From NCBI GenBank assembly GCA_002104905.1, contig MCFE01000476.1:1-64000 (forward strand): a DNA stretch of 64,000 nt, read 5' to 3'. This DNA is from Basidiobolus meristosporus CBS 931.73. Taxonomy: Eukaryota; Basidiobolomycota; Basidiobolomycetes; Basidiobolales; Basidiobolaceae. Below are positions 21,835 through 31,099 of this stretch, in pieces. The notes beneath the pieces were generated by a model. It did not search any database. It saw nothing but the letters and a program-made list of their open reading frames with translations, and was not told the origin of the DNA. Position 1 is the first letter of the stretch; the number at the start of each line of letters is the position of its first letter. Position numbers and translations under genes: made by a program.

Positions 21835-23394
21835 ATGTTGTCTGGTTCTCAACCAAGCCCCACTGCTGACGGCAACAGAAGAATGGTTGGACAACAGCTT
21901 GCTTTGACATTCAGTGTAACAAGCGGGGCTACATCCAAAAAAGGCACTGTGGAGAGTGTGCCCATTGAAGGTATTAGACTTGTTCCGTTGGATAGTGCCA
22001 CATTGAGCCATGAGTGCCAAACAATGCCATAGTGTGCCAGAGAGGTCAAGTGAGCCTATACTTGGCCACAGAGTGTGAAACATAGCTCTGCATCTTCATG
22101 TAAAGCAACCCCTGTGTTTCACCCATTGCGCAGGAGAAAATCCATTTTTTGACCTTTTTTTGTGGATCAATGTAGCTCAGGATGTGTAAGAGCACAGGAG
22201 AACTGAAGATATGCATCTGGTACTCAATACCCATGGCACTCTGAATCTAGCTCCTGTAGCTTGTATCATGTCACAAAAATGAATGGCACTATCTTGGTCC
22301 ACTGGTACTATCTGGCACTATATTTAAATATTAGCCCTAAAGTAAGATCTATACAAAGCACTTAGAGTGCCAGATAGTACCAGTGGACCAAGATAGTGCC
22401 ATTCATTTTTGTGACATGATACAAGCTACAGGAGCTAGATTCAGAGTGCCATGGGTATTGAGTACCAGATGCATATCTTCAATCTGCTTGTGCTCTAACA
22501 CATCCTGCACAACATTGATCCAAAAAAAAAGGTCCAAAAATGGATTTTCTCCAACACAATGGGTGAAACACAGGGGCTGCTTTGCATGAAGATGCGGAGC
22601 TATGTTTCACACTCTGTGGCCAGGTAGAGGCTCACTTGACCTCTCTGACACACTATGGCATCATTTGGCACTCATGGCTCAATGTGGCCCTATCCAACAG
22701 AACAAGTCTAATAATGTGGACTCCTCTGGCACTCAGTCAAGTAAGCAATTGAGAACCTCTGTGGAGCCACAAGCTGACCATTATGCTCAGGCAGATGAAA
22801 ATGTAGCAAACGCAGTACCCTCAGTGGAAGATCAGCAAGTGGCCATGATATCATCACCACCACCCATATTAGCAAGTATGTTGTCAGCTCATACCAAAGC
22901 ATTTATGTAGCAATTAGGTGCAGTGGCTGATAGTATAGATGCAATGGCCCAGGCAAATCAGGAAGTAGTCCAGAAACAGTATGAGTGGAAAATATTTGTA
23001 GAGCAATCAATATCCCAGGTAGAGAAAGCAGTGTCATTGCTGCAAAGAAGGAACTCAAGTAGCTCAATGACATAGCCAAGAATTGAGCCATTTCCCAATG
23101 TAACAGCAGAGGAACACTGTACAGTTGTTGAAGCACAACAACAGTGCCCAAAGATAAAGCCCACAGAAAAGCCTATCACTGTGTGGGAGGGAGACAATGT
23201 GGTACTTATACCAAAGCCTAAAAATCAAAAGACATTGAAGATCTGTTAAGCTGTTGAGTGCAATAATGAAGAATGGGCTAATATACAAGAGGCCATCAGA
23301 AGTCTAGCATGCCATCACCATACAGCTGGCATACCATGGGACCATCAGCAACTCAAGGCCATGCAGAATGCACTTGAATTGTTCCATGAGCATT
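21835..23394 (+). pseudogene. CACTA accessory gene, copy B, N-terminal part
   Basis: I do not recognise this family. The start MLSGSQPSPTADGNRR (21835) is chosen because a TATA-like element precedes it and copy G has the same region at 41638. It continues as GQQLALTFSVTSGATSKKG, is interrupted by foldback F1 (21976-22709), resumes with VDSSGTQSSKQL, and runs with stops near 22908 and 23072 to LACHHHTAGIPWDHQQLKA and ELFHEH, where the Harbinger-like element enters at 23395. A predicted coiled-coil-like stretch (AVADSIDAMAQANQEVVQKQ) lies near 22920-22985. A role in binding element ends, like TnpA of plant elements, is possible but unsupported by similarity I can see. Confidence 0.6.
21976..22709. 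mobile_element. Foldback element F1 sharing Harbinger-like ends
   Basis: 734 bp, almost entirely two inverted arms of about 340 bp around a ~45 bp spacer that contains AGCCCTAAAGTAAGATC. Ends are AGACTTGTTCCGTTGG and its inverse, with one arm mutated (CCAACAGAACAAGTCT). Flanks ATT and AAT are a 3 bp duplication with one mismatch. It lies in the opposite orientation to F2 and F3, judged from the spacer and arm-specific bases. Open frames in the arms are chance frames repeated because the arms are repeated. Confidence 0.85.
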
Positions 23395-24136
23395 AGACTT
23401 GTTCCATCGTACCATGCCAGGGCGCGCGGCGTGATCCGCGGTTGCAAAGAACAATCAGGCGCGATATTATAGCTACCAGAAGGCAGGATTGTTCTGGGAC
23501 AATTTCGCACTATGCGGGACAATCTTGCACACTATGGCACAATCTGACACAATGAGGTTGGCGTGGATGATTGCGCCAACTTGTAATGTTTGCATCACGT
23601 GCGCAATCGGATACCGCTATAATGGCAGGTAAAATCCGGTATTTGGATATGTTTCTTTAATGTAAATGGAAATAAATGTGTATCACACTATAAACTACAC
23701 TAATACTTACCATTTTGGTTACCCTCACTCCAATTGGACAGTATCTCAGTGGTTAATTGGTCCAAAAGTATCCTGAAGCTGGCAGCCCCCAATTGGCTCA
23801 TTGACTACTGAAAAGCTACCTGATTTGCCATCAAATATCCCATTTTGCCCATTGAACAAGTAAATCCCTGATCCTAGTGATTGGGCAAGGTGTCATAGCT
23901 AGCACGCAAGCAATTGTGTAGGTGCAAAACAGATCCAATAGCTGCACTAGTATTACAGATGACTTATATATATGCAGGGTGTTTATTTATAGGGGTTCTG
24001 TCTCAAATGTGAGACGACCTTGATATTACTTATATCAAAAATTTGATGATCTCTGATTTGCAATGGCTTGATTTGGATTGCAAAAAAAAAGGGTTGTTGG
24101 GATCATTACAAATGTGAGCGATTTAAAGCAATCGCA

Positions 24137-24751
24137 TCATCTTCTCCTGGGTTTTTTTCTCACAGGGATTACTACTGAAGCATTTGGTAGTGACTCACTT
24201 TGCACACCTATACTACTTCCTGGCTGACTATCATCTTGGCTACTTGTGTATTTGTAGTCAGTATTTTGCCTCCTAGTTAATGAGTGCGATGCTGCAGCTT
24301 GGCCACGCTGAATTGCTCTGACTGAACCAACTGAACCGGCCTGTTGTGCCACGCGCTGACGCGTTCTTTTACTTGCCAAGGGCTCCGGTGGTTGAGGCAC
24401 TTCATGTTGGTCATCATCAGTCAGTTCACCAGAAGTAACTTGCTGATGGTCAGGTGAAACGGCACGTGCAGGCGTGCCTTGATGTGTTGAGATGGCCCTT
24501 GGCTGAGTTTGATGTGATGCCGCATGTTGATGTGACTCGGTCCGCTCCAATGGACTTGTGTCTAAATGAGCAGTTTGGTGAGTTCTCGTAGTTTTGCTCT
24601 GAAGTGTGCGTGTTGACCCAACGCGCATTGACTCGATGCGGGGCGTTCTGGTAAAGGGTGTTGGTGTGGTCTGGACTGACGTTTGCCGGCACGCTGTAGT
24701 TGCAAGAGATGGTAGGGAATCCAGCAAGGCGTGCTGGTGTGATCTGGACAA
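24137..24751 (-). CDS. Uncharacterised low-complexity protein frame in H1
   Basis: A 204-codon open frame rich in Gln, Thr, Ser, His and Arg, ending in a basic tail KKPRRR. I recognise no domain. It directly follows the open frame at 24758-25384 on the same strand, in another frame, with only a few bases between. It could be a second exon of that gene: a consensus donor GTAAGT lies near 24818 and several AG acceptors lie downstream, but the simple phase-0 joins I tried lead to the other two frames. It may equally be a chance frame; the high GC favours open frames. Confidence 0.35.
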   Translation of the reverse strand: MSRSHQHALLDSLPSLATTACRQTSVQTTPTPFTRTPRIESMRVGSTRTLQSKTTRTHQTAHLDTSPLERTESHQHAASHQTQPRAISTHQGTPARAVSPDHQQVTSGELTDDDQHEVPQPPEPLASKRTRQRVAQQAGSVGSVRAIQRGQAAASHSLTRRQNTDYKYTSSQDDSQPGSSIGVQSESLPNASVVIPVRKKPRRR

Positions 24752-24757
24752 TGTTGC

Positions 24758-25384
24758 TCACGGTCTGTATTCTTCCTCCTGAAGCTCTCCATCTGATTCC
24801 TCAAGGTATTCACTTACCCTCTGTCTGATACTTTGGAGCTGTTGCCTGGATGATTCCTGTGTATATTGCTCTTGGAAGCCACTTAGCTCTACTAATATAT
24901 CACGTAGTACATTAGTCATTTGAGGCAAAAACTCATTCAAAATCTCTTTGGTTCCCAAAGTTGAGGCACAAACAGACGTGTCCAGCCCATACTGTGCAAA
25001 TTGCGCGCAAAATCGTTCCCGTGCGGCTTCTTTGTCAAATCCTCTCACTCTCAGCTCATTCTTGATTTCAATACTTGTCTTGTTATATATCTTTTTACAT
25101 ACATTGGCTGGCATCTTGATGTAGAACTCATGCCACAGCTTTCTACTCAAATTCTTCCATCTTTGTTGACTCTCTGAGGTATCTAGTTCTGCTAGATTAA
25201 TCAGTAGTGCCCAAATATCTGTATGAAGGCTCATCATAGACACTTGGGCCATACTAAAATCATTTGGCAAGAACTTGAACGGATCCAACATTGACTTTTC
25301 CGTTCCGGACCGCGTTTGTGAGCTGGGGGATGGGTTTTGTCTGGGTTGTACTAAAGATGAGTTGAGGCTTGGTATGGGGACCAT
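24758..25384 (-). CDS. H1 second protein, uncharacterised, possible DNA-binding partner
   Basis: A 208-residue open frame starting MVPIPSLNSSL. The first ~30 residues are Ser/Pro rich. The middle (residues ~35-120) looks like a folded, charged helical domain with spaced aromatic residues (DIWALLINLAELD, QQRWKNLSRKLWHEFY), and the C-terminal part (~130-205) is acidic and glutamine rich, possibly coiled coil. PIF/Harbinger elements usually carry a second gene for a Myb/SANT-like protein that partners the transposase; position and divergent orientation fit that role, but I cannot show a SANT fold. A GTAAGT near the 3' end may be a splice donor. Confidence 0.55.
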   Translation of the reverse strand: MVPIPSLNSSLVQPRQNPSPSSQTRSGTEKSMLDPFKFLPNDFSMAQVSMMSLHTDIWALLINLAELDTSESQQRWKNLSRKLWHEFYIKMPANVCKKIYNKTSIEIKNELRVRGFDKEAARERFCAQFAQYGLDTSVCASTLGTKEILNEFLPQMTNVLRDILVELSGFQEQYTQESSRQQLQSIRQRVSEYLEESDGELQEEEYRP

Positions 25385-25715
25385 AGCAACAGATTTGGAT
25401 ACTTATACAGCAGTATATTGGCATCAACCTGGTCTTTTATGAAATATATATGAAAACTAAAGTGATTGTTGAATTTTCCATATATTATGCATGATGCATC
25501 TTGGATCGCGTTGATATGGATCAGATCACATCAATTGCAGATTTCCTATTTGATTATAGACCTATGATTAAAGCATCAATAAAAGTACCAAGGCATTGTT
25601 TGCGGATGATTTTTGCAACATAATGATGGGATACATGGCAATTGATGGAGATTTAACCATAATGTGTTAAAAATCAGATAAATAACGCAGATTGCGCCGA
25701 ATTGATTCAAACCGC
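25385..25715. promoter_or_regulatory. H1 intergenic region, left of the inserted L repeat
   Basis: About 330 bp without a supported gene, between the minus-strand frame (start 25384) and the L repeat. Together with 26795-26826 it would form the divergent promoter region of H1. Confidence 0.4.
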
Positions 25716-26794
25716 TGTGGTGGTGTATAAGTCCAAAAGGGCAAAATACAGCCAACACTTCTCAAGTGTGAATGTGTGTGGGGTGTTCACTGGGTGCGAT
25801 AACCTCTGGCAAAAGCTTGCTAGGAATACTGGGTCTTTTATCTAATCTAAGTGATGGGGGATAAAGCCTCAAGCTTGTCAAGGGAAAACTATTGAACTAC
25901 AATCCCCAACTTAGTTGGCGTCTTAACAAAAGTTTATAATGGCTTCGACGTCCTTTGAGATGACAATGTACTAAAGCTTCCAAAGTCAAAACAACTGTAA
26001 ACTCCACCAACAGGGACTTGATAAGAATGCAGCTTTGACCAATAGTTACAAAGACTGAAAAGTATCTTTGCCTGTACAAGAACAAACTTGGGAAAACAAA
26101 CAAATATAATAAAATATACCTACTCTGAGTATTCCTCACGAGTGGTGCCTCCAAGGTCAGTTGGCTGTCAGCGCGGTTTCCTGGGAGTGTCGTCAGATCT
26201 GAGTCAGAAAATAGTGGTAATAGGTAGCGGTGATCTCGCTAATCAATAAGTCGGAATATTGGAAGAGGGATGATTTATTTTAAGGGATAGCCTCCCTTAT
26301 ATACTTTTTTGCTGCTCAATTTCTTGCTAGAAAATACTTTCCGGAAGTTTCCAGAAGGTAGTAGACAACCAATCATGTCTTTGTGTACTAAAAATAGCGC
26401 AAATTCTTGGCGGATTGTTCCATGAGACATAGTAGTACCTAGCCAATCAGGTAGTGGTAACATGAAACCTCTGTGTCATGTGGTTGCCTCTTATGGTAGT
26501 GAGATGGGGGATTATGAAACCAAGATGGTCACGTGACATGGGCACTGTTGGGGTACTTGCCTTATAAGGTAACTATCTTATCTTGGCATCTCGGCAAGGA
26601 ATAAGAATAGCTTGTGCAATGGGTTAATAGGGACAAATAGCTTGTCAGGTTGCATAGTAATAATCACATAGACAAAAATAGGAAATATTGCAAATTTGGG
26701 ATGATAATAATATAGGCGGGGTAATCCTTTTTAGGGAAGTGAATGCATAAGAATGAGCACATCTGCCTGTGGGTGTCACTGTGACCCCACTACA
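25716..26794 (+). repeat. Family L repeat, copy L4, inside H1
   Basis: 1079 bp, TGTGGTGGTGTATAAG to GACCCCACTACA, with a perfect 4 bp duplication CCGC (25712-25715 and 26795-26798). Removing it gives a continuous leader, AACCGCCTCCATACAATC. This is the cleanest evidence for the limits of family L and for a 4 bp target duplication. Confidence 0.85.
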
Positions 26795-26826
26795 CCGCCT
26801 CCATACAATCATCCATCAATTTTAAT

Positions 26827-27711
26827 ATGACTTACTCATCTGAATGGTCTTTTCTCATCAATCCCATCACTACCACTGGATTTCCTTTTGACACACTGGA
26901 GGAGATCTATTCCAAGTACTGTGGACCATCAACCCCAATCTACTCAAGGAGATCCCTTGTTAAGCTTCTCTGCTATTACAAGAACTATTGCCCTACAAGG
27001 TTTCATCCCACCATCCATGGCAACAAAAGTCCTAGAAGCTTTCATTCCCAGCTGACAGCAATGGAGAACCACCTTGCAGAGGGTATGAATGACTTAGAGC
27101 AAGCTTGGAATACTAGGTTCAGAAGCTCCAATAGACTTCCATATCCCAGAGTGTTCAGCAACAGGTTCCATATCAGGAGTATTTTGGATACCTTCCCAGT
27201 GAGGATTAACAGACCTTCTAGAGGGCAGAGGCACTTTTATTCTGGCAAGTACAAGGCACACTGTGTGAAGTTTCAAGCACTGTCTGACATTGAGGGTAAC
27301 ATCATCTGGTTTAGTGGGCCATTTGCTGGAAGTAGGCATGACAAAGCACTCTGGGTAGAGAATCATCCTGAATTCAGTAGAGGGGAGAAATGTATGGCAG
27401 ACTTGGCCTATATAGGAGAGAATTGTCAGAGATTAGGATGTATTACAGCTTATAGGAAGCCAAGGAATGGTGTGCTTAGCAGGAAGCAGAAGCTCTACAA
27501 TGAGATATTTGATCATTTCAGAGTAAGGGTAGAGCACACATTTGGATATCTGAAGAGATTCAGCATATTGGCAGGAAAATACAGAGGAAAGTCATATATA
27601 GGTGAAAACAGCAGAATAGGTAAAATAGTTAAGATACTTATTAATGCACAGTATGTTAATACAAGAAGACATCCACTGAGAGAAATGTGTCTGGAGCATT
27701 ATGAAGAGTAA
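26827..27711 (+). CDS. PIF/Harbinger-like DDE transposase
   Basis: An intact 294-residue protein of the DDE endonuclease family (DDE_Tnp_4 type). The catalytic triad I read is Asp121 (LDTFPVRINRP), Asp192 (MADLAYIG) and Glu236 (RVRVEHTFGYLKR), with the typical GSRHDKALW at 168-176. The N-terminal ~90 residues may be the recognition part; no clear helix-turn-helix is visible. The start is the ATG after a leader interrupted only by L4; no better upstream start is visible. It would cut and join the AGACTTGTTCC ends of H1 and perhaps of the foldbacks. No stop or frameshift is present, which is exceptional in this window. Confidence 0.88.
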   Translation: MTYSSEWSFLINPITTTGFPFDTLEEIYSKYCGPSTPIYSRRSLVKLLCYYKNYCPTRFHPTIHGNKSPRSFHSQLTAMENHLAEGMNDLEQAWNTRFRSSNRLPYPRVFSNRFHIRSILDTFPVRINRPSRGQRHFYSGKYKAHCVKFQALSDIEGNIIWFSGPFAGSRHDKALWVENHPEFSRGEKCMADLAYIGENCQRLGCITAYRKPRNGVLSRKQKLYNEIFDHFRVRVEHTFGYLKRFSILAGKYRGKSYIGENSRIGKIVKILINAQYVNTRRHPLREMCLEHYEE

Positions 27712-27779
27712 ATAAAGCAAGGAAAGCACTATTCTGAGCAACATAAGTAAGATTGAGTAAAATTACCAGTAACTGTATC

Positions 27780-27894
27780 ATACCACTGGCATCATGGTAG
27801 AAACTATAGTGCCAGATAGTGCTGTAGAGTGCCAGATCAATCCGGCACTATAAACAGGCAGGCACTATGTGGCACTATCCAACGGAACAAGTCT
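27780..27894. repeat. H1 right subterminal AGTGCCA repeats and terminal repeat
   Basis: Several copies of a TAGTGCCA / TGGCACTA-like motif in both orientations (ATAGTGCCAGATAGTGC, GAGTGCCAGATC, CCGGCACTATAAAC, GGCACTATGTGGCACTATCC), then GGAACAAGTCT. The same motifs fill the foldback arms, so they may be transposase-binding sites. Confidence 0.6.
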
Positions 27895-29059
27895 ATTATC
27901 CTGGATTCCAACAGGCAAATGGATTTTGGGCCAGCATTGGCATACTAAGAAAGTATCTTGAGAATAGCAGAAATTATCAAAGGCAGCAGAACAAGGGTGC
28001 CATGGCTAAAAACCAGCAGCTTCCTCAAGAGCCTGTTACAAGCAGGGCCAAGCAGGCAGTCATTGAAGCACCAGCACAATATTTATCAAGGAAAAAGTGT
28101 AGTACCACTCAAGAAGCCCCCAGTCAAAGTAGCAGTGAAGGATCTGGCAGTGATAAAAACCAGCTGCTGTTACTGGAGCCTGTCACAACTATGGTTGAGA
28201 GCTGAAAACAAGCTGAAAAGAAACACAGGTTGCCAGAAGAGTACCAGCAAGGGACAAGCAGGCCAAAACAGATGCATCAGAGCAGAATTTATTGAGGAGA
28301 AAATGTAGTTCTTTACAAGAAGCATTCAGACAAAGTAGCAGTGAAAGACCTGACAGTGATAAAGGAAAAGGTAAAGGGAAAAATGTCTACCCAAGCCTGA
28401 GACAGGGAGGCATGCAGAAGAAACTGCAGTTCTCCGCAATTAACACCACAAGCCAGGAACAGACTGAATCCCATCATAGCCAAGAAGAATTACCGACAAG
28501 AAAACAGCTGTTGGAAGCACAGCCAGTTCAGCTTCACTCCAGCAAGGTAGAAGAGTTTGATGAAAAAAGCAATTTGTCTACCACAGCATCCACATCCTCC
28601 ACAGCCTCCATTGTTGACAGAGTGGGGATCCCACTGCCAGACAAGGCTACAATGTCAAGAGCTCAAAAGACTATCACAATGCCTTCAGTGGAGCTTTGGA
28701 ACATTAATAGGCACACCAAGAGGTTGCAGCACTTCTTCAGGAGCAGTGCTCAAGAAAATGCACTGGAATATTGCAAGGATTTATTGCAAAGACTAGCAGA
28801 TAAGACGCTAGACCTTGCAGTGCTGGCTGAAGACCAGGATGTGTGGGAACCAGTGAATGAACAGTGGCATAAAGCCGTTGGGCTCCTGCCAAAGTCATGC
28901 AACCAGAGCATTACAACAGAAATACTTATTGAGTGGTGGATTTTAATGAAGTTACTTGCTGAGTGTGGGGTTGGGCTTAATGTTAGTGTAGGGTATAGAG
29001 ACTTGTATAGGTCTATACAATTGGCAATTGAGGTACAACTGAAGTTTCAATGGAAATAA
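27895..29059 (+). pseudogene. CACTA accessory gene, copy B, C-terminal part
   Basis: Continues the gene cut at 23394: ANGFWASIGILRKYLENS, then a Ser/Gln/Lys-rich section with the tandem-repeat unit (CSTTQEAPSQSSSEG, CSSLQEAFRQSSSERPDSD), then a long open frame 28292-29059. Its C-terminal 130 residues look globular: MPSVELWNINRHTKRLQHFF, DLLQRLADKTLDLAVLAEDQ, ending QLAIEVQLKFQWK at 29059. The same ending recurs at 30780, 39664 and 61622, so it is the true C-terminus. Frameshifts near 28205-28292 break it. The whole gene would be about 660 codons without insertions. No function is assigned. Confidence 0.62.
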
Positions 29060-29390
29060 ATCAATTTGTATGCATGAAAAGTAAGAGAAATGGTTGAGGC
29101 AGGAACTAAGGAGTGTGAAAAAGAGGCAATAGCCAATTAACTCACACAAACATAGGAGGCAATAGAGTGTCTGGGATCAGAAAGTGAGCAAACTGACTGG
29201 GAACCAATCAAAAGGCACTTATACATTGTTGTGATGAAAAATTTTGACAAAGTCTTTTGTGAAATCTGGGGTGCAATTATTTTTCATTGGTCTCTGGACA
29301 GTGTCCTGACAAGATCAGTATCTCTTAGTCATGGGACATTAACTTTGTGAAGGCCTTTTGATGGGATCATCTCAATAGTTTTTCATAGGG
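29060..29390. other. CACTA-like element B, right terminal region
   Basis: Non-coding end of copy B, similar to 30790-31095, 39670-40005 and 61626-61953. It finishes with the terminal inverted repeat TTTTTCATAGGG. Confidence 0.7.
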
Positions 29391-29632
29391 ATAATGGTAA
29401 AGGTAAACAGAAAAGGTCTTCCAAAGTCAGAGACAGGGAGCCTGAGGAAAAAGCAGCAGTTCTCAGCAGTTAATGCTGTCATCCCAGAACAGGCTGAGTC
29501 CCATCATAGCCCAGAAGAATTACCAACAAGACATTAGTTGTTTTCTCAAGTGTTGGAGGTGCAGCCAGTGGAACTGGGCTCCAGTGAGGTAGATGAGTTT
29601 GCAGAGAAAATCAATTTATCTGCCATCACCTT
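29391..29632 (+). pseudogene. CACTA accessory gene, copy A, continuation
   Basis: Resumes exactly where copy B entered: AATGGTAAAGGTAAACAG, then sequence matching 28355-28600 of copy B (AGTTAATGCTG, CATCATAGCCCAGAAG, GCAGAGAAAATCAATTTATC). It stops near 29630 at repeat X. Open frames are broken. Confidence 0.65.
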
Positions 29633-30497
29633 TTATAATCACATGACATCCTTGACCTTTCATGATCTGGCCATATCATGTTGGTGAAGAATTCCCAGTT
29701 CTTTCTGGAGAGCTCTACTACATTTTAGCAACTCTTGGAGAGCTCCAAGTCAACAATTCACAATGAAATATTCTATGGAAGCTTCCCTTTGAAGTTTATG
29801 TAGCTCAAAACTATATATGGCCACTGCATGTCACATGACCTAGTCACATGATCAGCTGACCCTTGACATATCCACATGTGATGTTCTAATATGTTCTTCA
29901 GTATATTTTTATCTTAGAACAGTTGCTGTGCCTCACCCCAGAGCTCCATAAGTACTAGCCAATATCCCTGGGCATCCATATTGCCAGAAGTATATAAATT
30001 CCCTGTTGTAGCAGTCTTGGCAATATTGAAAGTGAATGGGAGAACAAGTAGATTATGTGGTTTCACTTAATTATTTATCAATGTTAAGTAGTATTTATAA
30101 ATTTACTTGGTATTGGCATAACAAACATGTAGAATAGGCTTAGGAAGGTCCCAAGAGCATGTGTGCAAAGTTTGGGGCTGTATGGACAACTCAGAGAATT
30201 TTATGTTCTGGGTACCTGGTATATTGGTGAAAATACTCTAAGTAAATCCCAACAAGGAGTCTGGTCAGTATTCACTTGGATTGGAAGGTATTGATCTAAG
30301 TGACTAAGTTAGGCAAATATTTAGGTGGAATTACATACTTCTAGAACAGTTCTATCCCCCTTTATATGCTCTGCAGTCTGATAAATGTTGGTCATGAATA
30401 ACTAGCCTTGTCTTATTGATCAGCACCCAAGTCCTTTCCTGGTCCTCCCTAGCCCATCTCTACTCTTCTGCCTTAGATCCGCTGATAACACTATCCC
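29633..30497. repeat. Repeat X, copy X1, with a copia solo LTR inside
   Basis: Sequence that interrupts the accessory gene of copy A. Bases 29633-29990 recur in reverse complement at about 39178-39522, so it is a dispersed repeat. Shared landmarks are CATGACATCCTTGACC, ATGGAAGCTTCCCTTTG and AGCTCCATAAGTACTAGCC. Its ends are approximate and I cannot say what class it is; no coding sequence is seen. Confidence 0.5.
30004..30348 (-). repeat. copia-1 solo LTR
   Basis: 345 bp, TGTTGTAGCAGTCTTGG...CTAGAACA. It has no partner LTR nearby. Flanks TTCCC and GTTCT do not match, so the target duplication is lost or it is a remnant. Confidence 0.75.
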
Positions 30498-31099
30498 CAC
30501 ACCTTCCACTGTAGGCAGAGTGGAGATCACACTGACGGACAAAGCAACAACATCAAGCACTCAAAGTCTATCACAATGTATAGGAACCAGTGAGTAAGCA
30601 GTGGCATAAAGCCACAGGGCTCCTACAGAAGTCATGGAAAACGGGACATTGCAGCATAAGTTCCTATTGAATAAAGATTTTTATGGAGTTGCTTTTTGAG
30701 TGTGGGGCTGGGCCTAGTGTTAGTGGTGAGTATAGGGACTTGCATAAGTCAATATAATTGGCAATTAGAGTAAAACTGAAGTTTCAACACAAATAAAGCA
30801 ACTTGTATGTATGCAAATTAAGAGAATTGGTTGAGTCAGGAAGTAAGGAGTATGAAAATGAGCCATTAGCTAATCATTGGACACAAGTGTAGAAGCTGAT
30901 TGGGTGTACATGATCAAAAAGTGAGAGAATTGGTGGGGACCATTCAGATGCCACTGTTGTATTGTTGTGGTGATGAGTTTTGACTCAGTTTTTTGCAAAT
31001 CTGGGGGGCAATTACTTGTCAACAGTGCTTGCATAGTGTCCTGATAGGATCAATACCTTGTAGTCACAGGACTTTATTCATGTGATGATCTTTTGATGG
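30498..31099 (+). pseudogene. CACTA accessory gene C-terminus and element end, copy A
   Basis: Matches 28610-29360 of copy B but with a deletion of most of the LWNINRHTKRL to WEPVNEQW segment. The C-terminal codons end near 30797, followed by the non-coding end as far as TTTTGATGG, where L repeat L2 is inserted at 31100. The final ~30 bp with the terminal repeat are at 33853-33882. Confidence 0.65.

Larger units (their letters stand above)
23395..27894 (+). mobile_element. PIF/Harbinger-like DNA transposon H1
   Basis: A 4500 bp element with terminal AGACTTGTTCC at 23395 and GGAACAAGTCT ending at 27894, flanked by the 3 bp duplication ATT (23392-23394 and 27895-27897). The uninterrupted target GAGCATTATCC exists at 60218 and 62248. 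It contains a DDE transposase gene (plus strand) and one or two divergent minus-strand open frames, a layout matching the two-gene PIF/Harbinger elements. An L repeat is inserted between the genes (25716-26794). CpG is frequent in its left half, unlike the rest of the window, which suggests a recent arrival. Confidence 0.85.
18449..29390 (-). mobile_element. CACTA/EnSpm-like element, copy B, complete with nested insertions
   Basis: The left end CCCTACAAAAATAATTTGG at 18449 and the right end TTTTTCATAGGG at 29390 are inverted repeats. The direct repeat ATAA flanks them (18445-18448 and 29391-29394). The joined flanks reproduce accessory-gene sequence seen at 28345-28370 (GACAGTGATAAAGG), showing that B inserted in copy A's accessory gene. 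Without its foldback and Harbinger-like insertions B is about 5.7 kb. It carries a minus-strand Tnp2 transposase gene and a divergent plus-strand accessory gene. All coding is broken. The end sequence is CCCTA rather than the textbook CACTA. Confidence 0.82.

Noticed and set aside
27094-27366. Minus-strand open frame across the transposase
   Set aside because: A shadow of the plus-strand DDE gene, with no domain of its own.
23395-27894. TA target duplication with TAGACTTG ends (Tc1/mariner-like)
   Set aside because: Empty sites at 60218, 62248 and 17331 show that the target gains only 3 bp if the ends are AGACTTG/CAAGTCT; TA would leave extra bases. The transposase is DDE_Tnp_4-like, not mariner.
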